From NCBI GenBank assembly GCA_018971065.1, contig JAGWVC010000037.1, forward strand, positions 1-34,262: 34,262 nucleotides of DNA. The letters run 5' to 3'. Both the position numbers and the translations under genes were made by a program. Positions 1-7,774 of the stretch are shown in pieces. Every line of letters begins with the position of its first letter. Positions within the stretch are counted from its first letter, which is position 1. The notes beneath the pieces are model-generated. The model saw only the letters and a list, made by a program, of their open reading frames with translations. It was not told the origin of the DNA and did no database searches. This stretch comes from Sphingomonadales bacterium (GTDB lineage: Bacteria > Pseudomonadota > Alphaproteobacteria > Sphingomonadales > Sphingomonadaceae).

Positions 1-384
1 CTGGCGGGGGAAGGCCTGCCGCTGCTGCCGCTGGGCGAGGATGTGGCGGTGCTGAAGGCGGCGTTCGATGTGGCGATGCGGATCGTGCCGCAGCTTGCCG
101 AGGCACAGGGCGCGTTGCGCGGGCTGGCGCGCGAGGCGGGGTTGCCGCTGGTGGCGACGGAGGCGCAGGCCGGGGACGCGGGCGGTGCGGTGGTGTGCCT
201 GGAGCGGTTCGCGGGCGCCTATGATGGCGCGGTGGCGGTGATCGACGCGGTGGTCGAGGCGCTGGTGGCGCGCGGCGACGGCGAGGCGTTCGCGTTTCTG
301 CTGCGGCACCTGGCCGACAACGAGGTGGTGATCGCCGGGCGGCTGCAGGGCTGTCTTGAGAAGGGCGCCGGGCTGCTGGAGTAA
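1..384 (+). CDS. C-terminal part of an unrecognised protein (5' end outside window)
   Basis: Frame 1 is open from the first base to the TAA at 382-384, so this is the last 127 residues of a gene that starts upstream; the GTG at 43 is internal rather than a convincing start. The visible part is alanine/leucine/glutamate-rich and looks mostly alpha-helical, with no signal peptide or membrane segment. The stretch near the end (LLRHLADNEVVIAGRL) has the look of a helical bundle. I do not recognise a family and assign no function. It converges on the crotonase gene that ends at 410, leaving only 25 bp between them. Confidence 0.6.
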   Translation: MAGEGLPLLPLGEDVAVLKAAFDVAMRIVPQLAEAQGALRGLAREAGLPLVATEAQAGDAGGAVVCLERFAGAYDGAVAVIDAVVEALVARGDGEAFAFLLRHLADNEVVIAGRLQGCLEKGAGLLE

Positions 385-396
385 GCTGCCCGGCGC
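365..396 (+). terminator. possible hairpin terminator over the stop codon of the first gene
   Basis: A perfect 9-bp inverted repeat (GCGCCGGGC at 365-373 and GCCCGGCGC at 388-396) with a 14-nt loop spans the TAA at 382-384. It is followed by an AT-rich stretch (TGAATATTAAATATT). The geometry is acceptable for an intrinsic terminator of the upstream gene, but there is no clean T run, so the call is weak. Confidence 0.35.
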
Positions 397-409
397 TGAA
401 TATTAAATA

Positions 410-1399
410 TTACGGCTTCTTGCGGCCGCCGTAGGACAGGCGCCACTCGGGCGGGAACAGCGCGTCGTTGTCCTTGACGGCGTTGTTGAGGCCCTTGTCG
501 AAGGTTTCCTCACCCAGCGCGAGGAGGTCTTCGTTCTTGACCTGGGCGAGCATCGATTCGAGCCATGCCGAGAGCACCGAGCCCATGTATTCGCCGTCGT
601 TCTGCTTGAAGACCTCGAAGAAGGTCTTCTGCATCATCACGGTGTCGGTGGGGCGGGTGTTGGCGCAGGCCATCGCGTATTTCATGGTTTCGGCTTCGAG
701 CTGGTCGCGCGGGACCACGCTGTTGACGAAGCTGATGTCGGCCATTTCCTTGGCGGTGAACGGGCGGCCGGTGAACACCATTTCCTGGAACTTGCGCAGG
801 CCCATCATCCGGCACCACTGCCACATGCGCGGCGCCCAGCCGACGTAGCGGAACGACGGGTGGCCGAACAGCGCGTCGTCGGACGAGACGATGATGTCGG
901 CATCGGCGGCCTGGTAGAAGTGCCAGCCGTAGCAGTAGCCCTTCACTTCGAGGATCGAGATCTTCTTGAAATCCTGCAGCGAGCGGTTGCCGGCGCTGGT
1001 GCTGGCGTAGAACTGCACGAGGCTGGCGAGATAGCGGTACGAATCGCCGGGCGGGTAGCGCACGCCCTCATCGTCGCCGATGCGGAATTCGCGCAGCAGC
1101 GAGCCTTTCGAGGTGGCCGAGAGCATGTCAGCCTGTTCGGGCAGATCGCCGCCGCCGCCGAGGTGCTTGCCGGCGCCGCGAATGACGAGGACCTTGACGT
1201 CGTCATCGACGTTGGCGCGGTGGATCAGGTCGGAATAGCGCTGGCGCATCGCCACGCTCATCGCGTTGAGATCGTTGGGGCGGTTGAAGGTGATCGTGGC
1301 GATCTTGGTCCTGGGGTCCTTCTCGTAGAGGACCGATTCTTCCGCCGGCGGGATTTTCGACGCGGCGCGGGCGGCGCCCTCGGTGGTGGCGGATACCAT
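410..1399 (-). CDS. enoyl-CoA hydratase/isomerase (crotonase) family protein, non-canonical active site
   Basis: 329 residues, longer than the usual 255-265 of the family, with an N-terminal extension of about 30 residues and an insertion after the first oxyanion-hole segment. The crotonase fold is recognisable from ITFNRPNDLNAM near the start, GAGKHLGGGGDL in the middle and the ADADIIVSSDDALFGHP region. Lining up with rat enoyl-CoA hydratase by eye, the two catalytic glutamates (Glu144 and Glu164) are replaced by Tyr and Ser, and the glycine before the first is Trp. Simple hydration of an enoyl-CoA is therefore doubtful; hydrolase, decarboxylase or lyase chemistry on a CoA thioester is possible. 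The ATG at 1399 is preferred over the upstream one at 1474 because GGAG lies just before it. It is transcribed divergently from the kinase-like gene at 1573. Confidence 0.8.
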   Translation of the reverse strand: MVSATTEGAARAASKIPPAEESVLYEKDPRTKIATITFNRPNDLNAMSVAMRQRYSDLIHRANVDDDVKVLVIRGAGKHLGGGGDLPEQADMLSATSKGSLLREFRIGDDEGVRYPPGDSYRYLASLVQFYASTSAGNRSLQDFKKISILEVKGYCYGWHFYQAADADIIVSSDDALFGHPSFRYVGWAPRMWQWCRMMGLRKFQEMVFTGRPFTAKEMADISFVNSVVPRDQLEAETMKYAMACANTRPTDTVMMQKTFFEVFKQNDGEYMGSVLSAWLESMLAQVKNEDLLALGEETFDKGLNNAVKDNDALFPPEWRLSYGGRKKP

Positions 1400-1515
1400 G
1401 TCACTCTCCTTCGGTTTCGCCGTGGCGGCGATTCGGTTGTTTGTGGGCCAATCGCGGCTGCCGTACAACGGCAAGAGGGCGCTGGCGTCGCCCGCAGATT
1501 AGCGCCATTGCGAAT

Positions 1516-1540
1516 CCAATCAATTACTCGGTTTGGTTGG
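1516..1540. promoter_or_regulatory. imperfect inverted repeat in the divergent crotonase/kinase intergenic region
   Basis: CCAATCAA at 1516-1523 and TTGGTTGG at 1533-1540 pair at 7 of 8 positions around a 9-nt spacer. It lies about 30 bp before the kinase-like start, within the 173-bp gap between the two divergent genes (1400-1572). A regulator binding site is plausible, but no regulator gene adjoins it and only one copy was seen. Confidence 0.3.
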
Positions 1541-1572
1541 TGGGGTAGAGCGGGGGCCGCAAGGGAGAAATG

Positions 1573-2883
1573 ATGTCGGCGGCGGTGGACTGGATCGAGG
1601 GTGACGTGCTGGGCATGACAATGCCGGCGCATCCCGAGGCGTTGCGGGGCGCGGGGGCGGAATTCCTGACGGCGGCGTTCCGGCGGTTCGGCGCGCTGGG
1701 GGCGGACAACGCGGTGGCGCGGGTGACGCGGTTCGAGGATTGTCCGCGCGGCAGCACCGGGCGCAAGGTGCTGCTGGGGGTGGAATATGCGCGGCCCGAT
1801 CCGGCGCTGCACACCGACCTGTTCGTGAAGTTCAGCCGCGCGTTCGATGATCCGCTGCGCGACAACCAGAGGTTCGAAATGGCGGACGAGGCGCGGTTCG
1901 CGGCGGTTTCGGCCGGGCCGGATTTTCCGATTGCGGTGCCGAAGGCGTACTTCAGCGATTTTCATGGCGAGAGCGGCACCGGGATGATGATCACCCAGTG
2001 CATTCCTTACGGGCAGGGCGCGAACGAGCCGCATTACGAGAAGTGCCTGGACTGGCAGATGCCCGATGCGCTGGGCCATTACCGGACGATCGTGGCAACC
2101 AACGCGCGGCTGGGGGCGGCGCATCGCGCGGGGGCTTTGCCGGCGGCGGTGGACCGGTGGTTTCCGTTCGACCGTGACAAGGCGATTGCGGCGGACCGGA
2201 TACGCTATGATGCGCGGCAGCTTGGCAACCGGGTGGCGCGGTTTGCCCAGTTCTGTGGCGATTATCCGCAGTTGTTGCCGGCGAACGTGCGCGATGGCGG
2301 GTTTCATGCGCGGCTGGCGCGCGATGTGCCCCGGTTTCTGGAGCATGAGCAGGTGCTGCGCGAATGGCTGTTCGGGCGGCCGGGGAGCATCGTGTTTGCG
2401 CACTGGAACGCGAACATCGACAATGCCTGGTTCTGGAAGGGCGATGACGGTGCGCGGCATTGCGGGTTCATCGACTGGGGCCGGGTGGGGCCGATGCCGG
2501 TGGCGCAGGCGCTGTGGGGCACGCTTTCGGGCGCGGAAGTGGCGATCTGGGATGGGCATCTGGATGCGCTGATCGGGGTCTATGTGGCGGCGTTCGAGGG
2601 GTTGCCCGAGGGGCCGCGGCTGGATGCGGCGCGGGTGCGGCTGGAGCTGGAGATTCAGGTGGGGCTGCTGGGGACGTGCTGGCTGCTGGATGCGGTGGCG
2701 TTGATCCAGCGGATGGTGCCTGATCTGGCCGAGGCGCAAAGCAAGCGCGATGCGCGGTTTGTCGCGCATGAGCAGGCGCGCAACCAGTTGCACATGCTGA
2801 CGGTGTTCATGAACCTGTTCGAGCGGCATGACCTGGGGCGGAGCATCGATGCGGTGCTGGCGCGGGTGGAGGAAGCACGATGA
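1573..2883 (+). CDS. aminoglycoside phosphotransferase/choline-kinase-like family protein
   Basis: About 436 residues with the bilobed small-molecule-kinase pattern: an N-lobe with LFVKFSRAF, which probably carries the ATP lysine, and a C-lobe with HWNANIDN and then FIDWGRVGPMPV. These correspond to the catalytic loop (usually HGDxHxxN) and the metal-binding segment (usually DFD/DWE). The catalytic-loop Asp is Asn here, so the protein may phosphorylate poorly or use another base. Family members in sphingomonads and mycobacteria often sit beside acyl-CoA and CoA-transferase genes with unknown substrates. Two ATGs occur at 1570 and 1573; the GGGAG at 1563-1567 is better spaced for the second. 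The stop overlaps the next gene as ATGA, so the two are translationally coupled. Confidence 0.8.
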   Translation: MSAAVDWIEGDVLGMTMPAHPEALRGAGAEFLTAAFRRFGALGADNAVARVTRFEDCPRGSTGRKVLLGVEYARPDPALHTDLFVKFSRAFDDPLRDNQRFEMADEARFAAVSAGPDFPIAVPKAYFSDFHGESGTGMMITQCIPYGQGANEPHYEKCLDWQMPDALGHYRTIVATNARLGAAHRAGALPAAVDRWFPFDRDKAIAADRIRYDARQLGNRVARFAQFCGDYPQLLPANVRDGGFHARLARDVPRFLEHEQVLREWLFGRPGSIVFAHWNANIDNAWFWKGDDGARHCGFIDWGRVGPMPVAQALWGTLSGAEVAIWDGHLDALIGVYVAAFEGLPEGPRLDAARVRLELEIQVGLLGTCWLLDAVALIQRMVPDLAEAQSKRDARFVAHEQARNQLHMLTVFMNLFERHDLGRSIDAVLARVEEAR

Positions 2884-3380
2884 GCGAGTGGCCCGATGTT
2901 GACGTGCCGGCGGGAACGTTCGCGTGGATCAAGCAGCATCGGCGGCTGTACCTGCAATCGGGCGGGGTGAAGGGCCACGTGATGGACCTGACCGGCGCCG
3001 GGGGGCGGGCGTTCGGGACGTGCTGCCTGATCCGGTACAGGGGGCGCAAGTCGGGGCGGACGATGATCCAGGGGCTGAGCTATGCCGACGTGGGCGGGGA
3101 AGTGGTGATCTGCGCTTCGAAGGGGGGCGAGCCGGACCATCCGCAGTGGTATCTGAACATCCGGGCGAGCGAGACGGTGGATTTCCAGATCGGCTGCCAG
3201 GCGTTCCGGGCGACATGGCGCGAGCCGGTGGGAGCGGAGCGCGCGAAAGTGTGGGATTTCATGGTGGACTGCCATCCGTTTTACGGCGTCTATCAGCCGC
3301 GCACGACAAGGCTGCTGCCGCTGGTGATGATGCGGGCGGTGGCGGCGATTCCGGTGTTTTCGGAAAGCGATCTGGATTGA
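2880..3380 (+). CDS. Ddn-like nitroreductase/quinone-reductase family protein (F420 split beta-barrel, DUF385)
   Basis: 166 residues. The signature region reads RYRGRKSGRTMIQGLSYAD, then ICASKGGEPDHPQWYLNIRA. This is the hallmark of the deazaflavin (F420)-dependent nitroreductase family typified by mycobacterial Ddn: GRKSG contacts the cofactor phosphates, and the SKGG...HPxWYxNL segment forms the barrel edge. Family members reduce quinones or nitro compounds with F420H2, but many proteobacterial homologues come from organisms where F420 use is unproven, so the cofactor here is uncertain. There is no signal peptide. It overlaps the kinase-like gene by 4 bp and is followed after 11 bp by the EthD-like gene. 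Confidence 0.8.
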   Translation: MSEWPDVDVPAGTFAWIKQHRRLYLQSGGVKGHVMDLTGAGGRAFGTCCLIRYRGRKSGRTMIQGLSYADVGGEVVICASKGGEPDHPQWYLNIRASETVDFQIGCQAFRATWREPVGAERAKVWDFMVDCHPFYGVYQPRTTRLLPLVMMRAVAAIPVFSESDLD

Positions 3381-3391
3381 GGGGAGCGAAC

Positions 3392-4102
3392 ATGGCCTAC
3401 AAGATGCTGTACCTGGCGCGGCGGGCGAAGGACGTGGCGTGGGCGGACTGGCCCCGCACCTGGAAATCGCACGCGGTGTTTGCCAGCCAGTTCCCGGCGA
3501 TGGACGGGACGATCGACTGGATGCGTTATACGACGCGGATCGATGATCCCGCCCTTGGAGAACTGCCGGTATCGACCGCGCATGACGGGGTGAGCGTGGC
3601 CGAGGCGCAGGATCTGAACACGTTCCTGGGCAAGGGGTTCACGCGCGAGCAGCGGGATCTGATCGACATCGACGAGTTGCGGGTGTTCGACCGCTATACG
3701 CCCGATTTCAGTTTCTATTGCAGCGAGACGCGGCCGGTGCCGGGGCCGCTGGGCGAGGCGGCGGTGTTCCGGTTCCTGAAGCGGAAGCCGGGCGTGCCGA
3801 GGCAGGACTACGTCGCGGTGCTGCAGGGCGCGCACGCGGCGGACTGCGTGGCGAATGCGGCGGCGCTGGGGGTTTCGCGCTGGGCGCTGAACCTGAGCAT
3901 CGGCGATATGCATCCCGACTTCCCGTTCGAGGCGATCGACGAGAGCTGGTTTGCGACTGCCGAGGAGGCGGCGAAGGCTTTGCGGGCGCCGGAGATGACG
4001 GCGGTGGTCGATGGGCTGGCCGGGGTGTGCGACGCCGGGGCGATGGTGACGATGCTGACGCGGCCGACGCATCGGTGGCCCCGGGAAGCGAGGCCGGCCT
4101 AA
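3392..4102 (+). CDS. EthD-like dimeric alpha/beta-barrel protein
   Basis: 236 residues starting at the ATG at 3392 behind GGGGAG. The N-terminus (MAYKMLYLARRAKDVAWADWPRTW, then SHAVF) resembles the EthD/ferredoxin-like opening in which a tyrosine/arginine strand is followed by a W...H helix. The second half repeats a similar strand-helix layout (VFRFLKRKPGVPRQDYVAV), suggesting two EthD-like modules in one chain. EthD proteins are small accessory proteins near oxidative catabolic enzymes, of ill-defined chemistry. It belongs to the same transcription unit as the two genes before it. The family call rests on pattern only. Confidence 0.6.
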   Translation: MAYKMLYLARRAKDVAWADWPRTWKSHAVFASQFPAMDGTIDWMRYTTRIDDPALGELPVSTAHDGVSVAEAQDLNTFLGKGFTREQRDLIDIDELRVFDRYTPDFSFYCSETRPVPGPLGEAAVFRFLKRKPGVPRQDYVAVLQGAHAADCVANAAALGVSRWALNLSIGDMHPDFPFEAIDESWFATAEEAAKALRAPEMTAVVDGLAGVCDAGAMVTMLTRPTHRWPREARPA

Positions 4103-4132
4103 GGCGATCCGGCCCTTGCCAAGCGAGTGCGA

Positions 4133-4148
4133 GATAGTATGCACTATC
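4133..4148. promoter_or_regulatory. operator-like inverted repeat upstream of the SDR gene
   Basis: GATAGT-ATGC-ACTATC forms perfect 6-bp arms around a 4-nt centre, in the 65-bp gap between the EthD-like gene and the SDR gene and 19 bp before the SDR start. AT-rich dyads of this size are typical for TetR- or GntR-family dimers. Its position suggests that the SDR/CoA-transferase pair can be controlled separately from the three genes before it. Confidence 0.45.
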
Positions 4149-4167
4149 CAAACTCAAGGGAGGGGCC

Positions 4168-4953
4168 ATGATTACGCAACTGCTCGATTTCACCGGCAAG
4201 GTGGCCATCGTTACCGGCGGGGGCACTGGCATCGGTTATGCCACGGCGCTGCAACTGGCGAAGCTGGGGGCCAAGGTGGTGATCGCCAGCCGCACGGCGG
4301 ACGAGCTGGAAGCGGCGGCGGCGCGGATTCGCGAGGCCAGCGGTGGCGAATGCCTGGCCGTGCCGACCGACGTGAAGAGCGAGGAATCGTGCATCGCGCT
4401 GGTCGAGAAGACGGTGGCGGCGTTCGGGCGGGTGGACGTGCTGGTGAACAACGCCGGCGGCACGCGGATGGGGCCGCTGGAGAGCATTCCGACGCGGGGG
4501 TGGGATTCGATCTTCGACCTGAACGCCAAGTCCACCTACATCCTGACGCGCGAGGCCGGGAAGCACATGATCGCGCAGCGGTCGGGGGCGATCGTCAACA
4601 TTTCGTCGGGCGCGGGCGTCAACGGGGTGAAGGGCGGGGCGCATTATTCGGCGGCGAAATCGGCGGTGCAGATGTTCACGCGGGTGACGGCGGCGGAGTG
4701 GGGCCGCTATGGCATTCGCGCCAACTGCGTGGCGGCGGGCGCGATTGCCAGCGAGCGGGTTTCCGAGGCGTGGAAGGTGGCGGGCCTGAAGGAGGAGGAA
4801 ATGGGCAAGGCGATGCCGTTGCGGCGGCTGGGTACGCCCGACGACATGGCCAACATGATCGTGTTCTTTGCCAGCGATGCGGCGTCGTACATCAGCGGCG
4901 AGACGATTTCCGTCAGTGGCGGGCCGAATCTGGGTGGGATAGAACTGGAGTGA
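4168..4953 (+). CDS. SDR family NAD(P)-dependent oxidoreductase
   Basis: 261 residues, standard classical SDR length. Visible motifs are TGGGTGIG (nucleotide-binding loop), NNAGG, NISSGAG with the catalytic Ser, and YSAAK with the Tyr/Lys pair. The C-terminal SVSGGP is the usual FabG-like ending. An Arg-rich loop after the second strand (SRTADEL) favours NADP(H). It probably oxidises or reduces a hydroxyl/keto group of a CoA-linked or cyclic substrate. A strong AGGGAGG lies just before the ATG at 4168. The stop is 5 bp before the CoA-transferase start, so the two genes are co-transcribed. Confidence 0.9.
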   Translation: MITQLLDFTGKVAIVTGGGTGIGYATALQLAKLGAKVVIASRTADELEAAAARIREASGGECLAVPTDVKSEESCIALVEKTVAAFGRVDVLVNNAGGTRMGPLESIPTRGWDSIFDLNAKSTYILTREAGKHMIAQRSGAIVNISSGAGVNGVKGGAHYSAAKSAVQMFTRVTAAEWGRYGIRANCVAAGAIASERVSEAWKVAGLKEEEMGKAMPLRRLGTPDDMANMIVFFASDAASYISGETISVSGGPNLGGIELE

Positions 4954-4958
4954 CGGTG

Positions 4959-6080
4959 ATGGGCGAGGTGATGAAGCCGCTGGAGGGCATTCGCGTGCTC
5001 GATTTCAGCAATGTGCCGCCGGGGGCTGCCTGTGCGACGCTGCTGGCCGATCTGGGCGCCGAGGTGGTGAAGCTGGATTCGCCGAAAGCCAAGGGCAAGC
5101 CCAGTCTGGTGATCGGGCAGGTGGCGCTGAGCCGGGGGCGCAAGTCGCTGACGCTGGACCAGCGCCATCCGGGTGCGAACGCGGTGCTGGCGAAGCTGGT
5201 GGCGGGGTTCGACGTGGTGCTGGAGAACAGCTTTCCGGGGGTGATGGAGCAGCGCGGGTTCGGCTATGCGCAGGCAAAGGCGGTGAATCCCGGGGTGATC
5301 TGGTGCGCGCTGACCGGGTTCGGGCAGGACGGGCCTTATGCGGCATGGTCGGGGCATGACATTTCGTATCTGGCCCATGCCGGGGTGCTGAGCGCGCTGA
5401 CTGCGGACCGGGGCTGGCATCCGGGGTTGCCGATCGCGTTGCAGGCGGGTGGGCTTTCGGCGCTGGCGGCGATCGAGGCGGCGCTGATCCGCAAGTTGCG
5501 CACCGGCAAGGGGGCGTTTCTGGACGTGAGCCTGGCCGAGGCGGCGGGGTGGTTGCTGACGTGCGGGGTGAACGCGATTTCGGACCGGCCGTTCGCGATT
5601 CCGGCGACGCCCGACCGGCATCAGTATGAATGCGCCGACGGGCGCTGGGTGGTGGTGGCCTGTGCTGAACCGCGCACCTGGGGCGCGCTGTGCGCGGGGC
5701 TGGGCTGCGAGGACCTGGCCGAGCAGTTGCACCGGTGGCAGGATATGCCGGGCACGATCGCGCGGCTGGCGGGGCTGTTCCGGGCGAAGGCCGCGGCGGA
5801 ATGGGTGGCCTTGCTGGCGCCGATGGGGGCGGCGGTAACGGTGCTGAACCATGCCGCGCAATTGCTGGACGATCCGCACATCAAGGCGCGGGGCAGTGTG
5901 GTCGAGATCGGCGGGGTGAACGTGCCGGCCAATCCGCTGCGGATGCACGACGCGGGGGCGGCGACGGGCACGCTGGGCGGGGCTCCGACACTGGCCGGGG
6001 CGGACAATGGCGATGTGCTGGCGGCGGCGGGTTTCGGTGCCGAGGAGATTGCGGCGCTGGAGGCCGAGGGGGTTATCTGA
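4959..6080 (+). CDS. CaiB/BaiF (family III) CoA-transferase, alpha-methylacyl-CoA-racemase-like
   Basis: 373 residues from the ATG at 4959, which has GGAG at 4947-4950; an ATG at 4971 is an alternative. The N-terminus (GIRVLDFSNVPPGAACATLLADLGAEVVKLD) is diagnostic of the family. The segment SGHDISYLAHAG matches the AMACR/MCR subfamily, where this His is one half of the acid/base pair. The partner Asp, expected in an LADFxGG-like segment, is not present (IALQAGGL), so racemase activity is doubtful and CoA transfer remains possible. It follows the SDR by 5 bp and overlaps the epoxide hydrolase gene tail to tail by 8 bp. Confidence 0.85.
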   Translation: MGEVMKPLEGIRVLDFSNVPPGAACATLLADLGAEVVKLDSPKAKGKPSLVIGQVALSRGRKSLTLDQRHPGANAVLAKLVAGFDVVLENSFPGVMEQRGFGYAQAKAVNPGVIWCALTGFGQDGPYAAWSGHDISYLAHAGVLSALTADRGWHPGLPIALQAGGLSALAAIEAALIRKLRTGKGAFLDVSLAEAAGWLLTCGVNAISDRPFAIPATPDRHQYECADGRWVVVACAEPRTWGALCAGLGCEDLAEQLHRWQDMPGTIARLAGLFRAKAAAEWVALLAPMGAAVTVLNHAAQLLDDPHIKARGSVVEIGGVNVPANPLRMHDAGAATGTLGGAPTLAGADNGDVLAAAGFGAEEIAALEAEGVI

Positions 6081-7224
6081 GTTCGCGGAAGAAGGTGCGG
6101 AGGTCTGCGGCGAGCAGGTCAGGGACTTCCATTGCGGCGAAGTGGCCGCCTTCGGGCATCTCGGTCCAGCGCTGGAGGTTGTAGTACCGGGCGGCGGCGG
6201 CGCGGGGCGCGAAGGTGAGTTCGGCCGGGAACACGGCGACGGCGGTGGGGGCGGCGACCACCGGGGTTCGGGCATGGCTGGGCTGCCAGGGGTGGTGCGC
6301 GCCTTCGTAGTAGTACCGTGCCGAGGTGTGGTAGCTCTGGGTGGCCCAGTAGAGCATGGCGTTGTCGAGCAGATCGTCCTTGCTGAAGCGGGATTCGACA
6401 TGGCCGTGGGTGTCGGCCCAGGCGCGGCGTTTGTCGACCAGCCAGGCGAGCAGGCCAGCCGGTGAATCGGCGAAGGCGACGGCGAGGTTCTGCGGCTTGG
6501 TGGACTGGATGATGAAGTGGCCGGTCTCGGCGGCGCGGGTCTGTGCCATGCGGGGGAAGTGGCGGGCTTCTTCGGCGGAGTAGTCGCTGGCGTCCCAGCC
6601 GCCGCCGGTCATGAACGTCAGCGGGCCGGGGGTGGTGAGGTGGACGCCGATGATCCGTTCGGCGTGCTTGTGGCCGAGCTGGGCGCTGATGAACGCGCCG
6701 ACATCGCCGCCGTGGGCGCCGAAGCGTGGGTAGCCGAGGCGGTCCATCAGTTTGACCCAGAGATCGGCGGTGCGCCACCAGTTGACGCCGGGGCGCGCGA
6801 GCGGGGTGGAGAAGCCGAAGCCGGGCAGCGAGGGGATGACGAGGGTGAAGGCGTCGGCAGGGTTTTCGGGGTTGGTGAGCGGTTCGATCAGCTTGTGGAA
6901 ATCGTGGAAGGTCCACGGCCAGCCGTGGCTGAGCAGCAGCGGGGTGGGGTTGGGGCCGTTACCCCTGATGTGCTGGAAGTGGATGGGGAGGCCGTCGATT
7001 TCGGTGCGGAACTGGGGGTGGCGGTTCATTGTCGCTTCGCGGGCGCGCCAGTCGTAACCGTTCTGCCAGTGGTCGGCGACATCGCGGATATAGGCGGTGT
7101 TGGCGCCGTAGGCCCAGTCGTCGTTGGCGAAATCGGCGGTCCAGCGGGTGCGGGTGAGGCGGTCGTGGAGATCGTCCAGCACGGTTTGCGGGAGGTCGAT
7201 GCGGAAGGGTTCGATCGCGCTCAT
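6073..7224 (-). CDS. epoxide hydrolase family protein (alpha/beta hydrolase with EHN domain)
   Basis: 383 residues. The N-terminal ~110 residues form the EHN domain typical of microsomal-type epoxide hydrolases (PFRIDLPQTVLDDLHDRLTRTRW; NRHPQF followed by the IDGLPIHFQH strand). The alpha/beta hydrolase core has the oxyanion HGWP, the nucleophile Asp in AHGGDVG and the catalytic His in PEGGHFAAME. It would open an epoxide to a diol, but juvenile-hormone-type and other hydrolases share this architecture. It is co-transcribed with the regulator gene upstream on the same strand (4-bp ATGA overlap at 7221-7224), suggesting regulation by its own neighbour. No signal peptide is seen. Confidence 0.88.
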   Translation of the reverse strand: MSAIEPFRIDLPQTVLDDLHDRLTRTRWTADFANDDWAYGANTAYIRDVADHWQNGYDWRAREATMNRHPQFRTEIDGLPIHFQHIRGNGPNPTPLLLSHGWPWTFHDFHKLIEPLTNPENPADAFTLVIPSLPGFGFSTPLARPGVNWWRTADLWVKLMDRLGYPRFGAHGGDVGAFISAQLGHKHAERIIGVHLTTPGPLTFMTGGGWDASDYSAEEARHFPRMAQTRAAETGHFIIQSTKPQNLAVAFADSPAGLLAWLVDKRRAWADTHGHVESRFSKDDLLDNAMLYWATQSYHTSARYYYEGAHHPWQPSHARTPVVAAPTAVAVFPAELTFAPRAAAARYYNLQRWTEMPEGGHFAAMEVPDLLAADLRTFFRELR

Positions 7225-7715
7225 CGCAGGTCCTCGTCAGGGCCGGAGCGGATGAATTCATCGGCCAGTTCGGCGATGCGGCCAGTGATGGTGGCGGCCA
7301 TCTTGCGGTGGAACGAGGCGAGGTAACGCAGGCGGCGCAGGGTTTCGCCGGTGGCAACGGCGTGCGCGCGGGCTTCGGCCAAGCGGCCGATATCCGCCAG
7401 CAGCGCAGCCTGCGCGGCGAGGAACCCCGAGTAGGTATCGGACGCGCCATAGCGCACGCGCTTGGTTCCGGGTTCGGCATGGCGGCGGGCGAGGCCGAAC
7501 TGTTCGAGCGCGCGGGCGGCGACGCTGGCGGTGCTGCGCGCCATGCCAAGCGTTTCGGCGATCTCGTCGAGGGAGGCGGGCAGGTCGCGGATCAGCAGGT
7601 AGGCATAAAGGCTGGCGGTGGCGGGTTGCATTCCCCACGGCGCCAGCAGTGCCGCCATGTCTTCGACGAAGCGGCGTTGGTCAGGGGGCATCTTGGTGTT
7701 TGACATATTCGGCAT
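7221..7715 (-). CDS. GbsR/MarR family transcriptional regulator
   Basis: 164 residues from the longest start (ATG 7715); in-frame ATGs at 7706 and 7691 are alternatives. The GbsR signature RRFVEDMAALLAPWGMQ followed by LYAYLLI and a winged helix-turn-helix (SLDEIAETLGMARSTASVAARAL) is clear. The C-terminal half is helical and should provide dimerisation. An inverted repeat at 7705-7726 covers the two upstream ATGs, so either the true start is 7691 or the repressor binds over its own initiation region. No good Shine-Dalgarno precedes any of the three. It heads the operon with the epoxide hydrolase and is divergent from the sulfotransferase. Confidence 0.85.
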   Translation of the reverse strand: MPNMSNTKMPPDQRRFVEDMAALLAPWGMQPATASLYAYLLIRDLPASLDEIAETLGMARSTASVAARALEQFGLARRHAEPGTKRVRYGASDTYSGFLAAQAALLADIGRLAEARAHAVATGETLRRLRYLASFHRKMAATITGRIAELADEFIRSGPDEDLR

Positions 7716-7726
7716 TTACCGAATAT
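7705..7726. promoter_or_regulatory. candidate operator of the GbsR/MarR regulator
   Basis: ATATTCGG at 7705-7712 and CCGAATAT at 7719-7726 are perfect 8-bp inverted arms with a 6-nt spacer. The site lies in the divergent region between the regulator and the sulfotransferase gene (start 7775) and covers the regulator's upstream start codons. Autoregulation plus control of the sulfotransferase/DUF1214 pair is the natural reading. Confidence 0.6.
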
Positions 7727-7774
7727 TCCACAGGGCATCGGGCGAATCAAGGGCCGGAGCGGGAGAGGAACGAC

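Noticed and set aside
397..412. AATATTAAATATT as an AT-rich operator
   Set aside because: It lies at the 3' ends of two convergent genes, where the AT-rich tail is better explained as part of a terminator.
1258..2829. Long minus-strand open frame (523 codons) opposite the kinase-like gene
   Set aside because: Arginine/proline/histidine-rich translation typical of the antisense of GC-rich coding DNA; it also overlaps the start of the crotonase gene.
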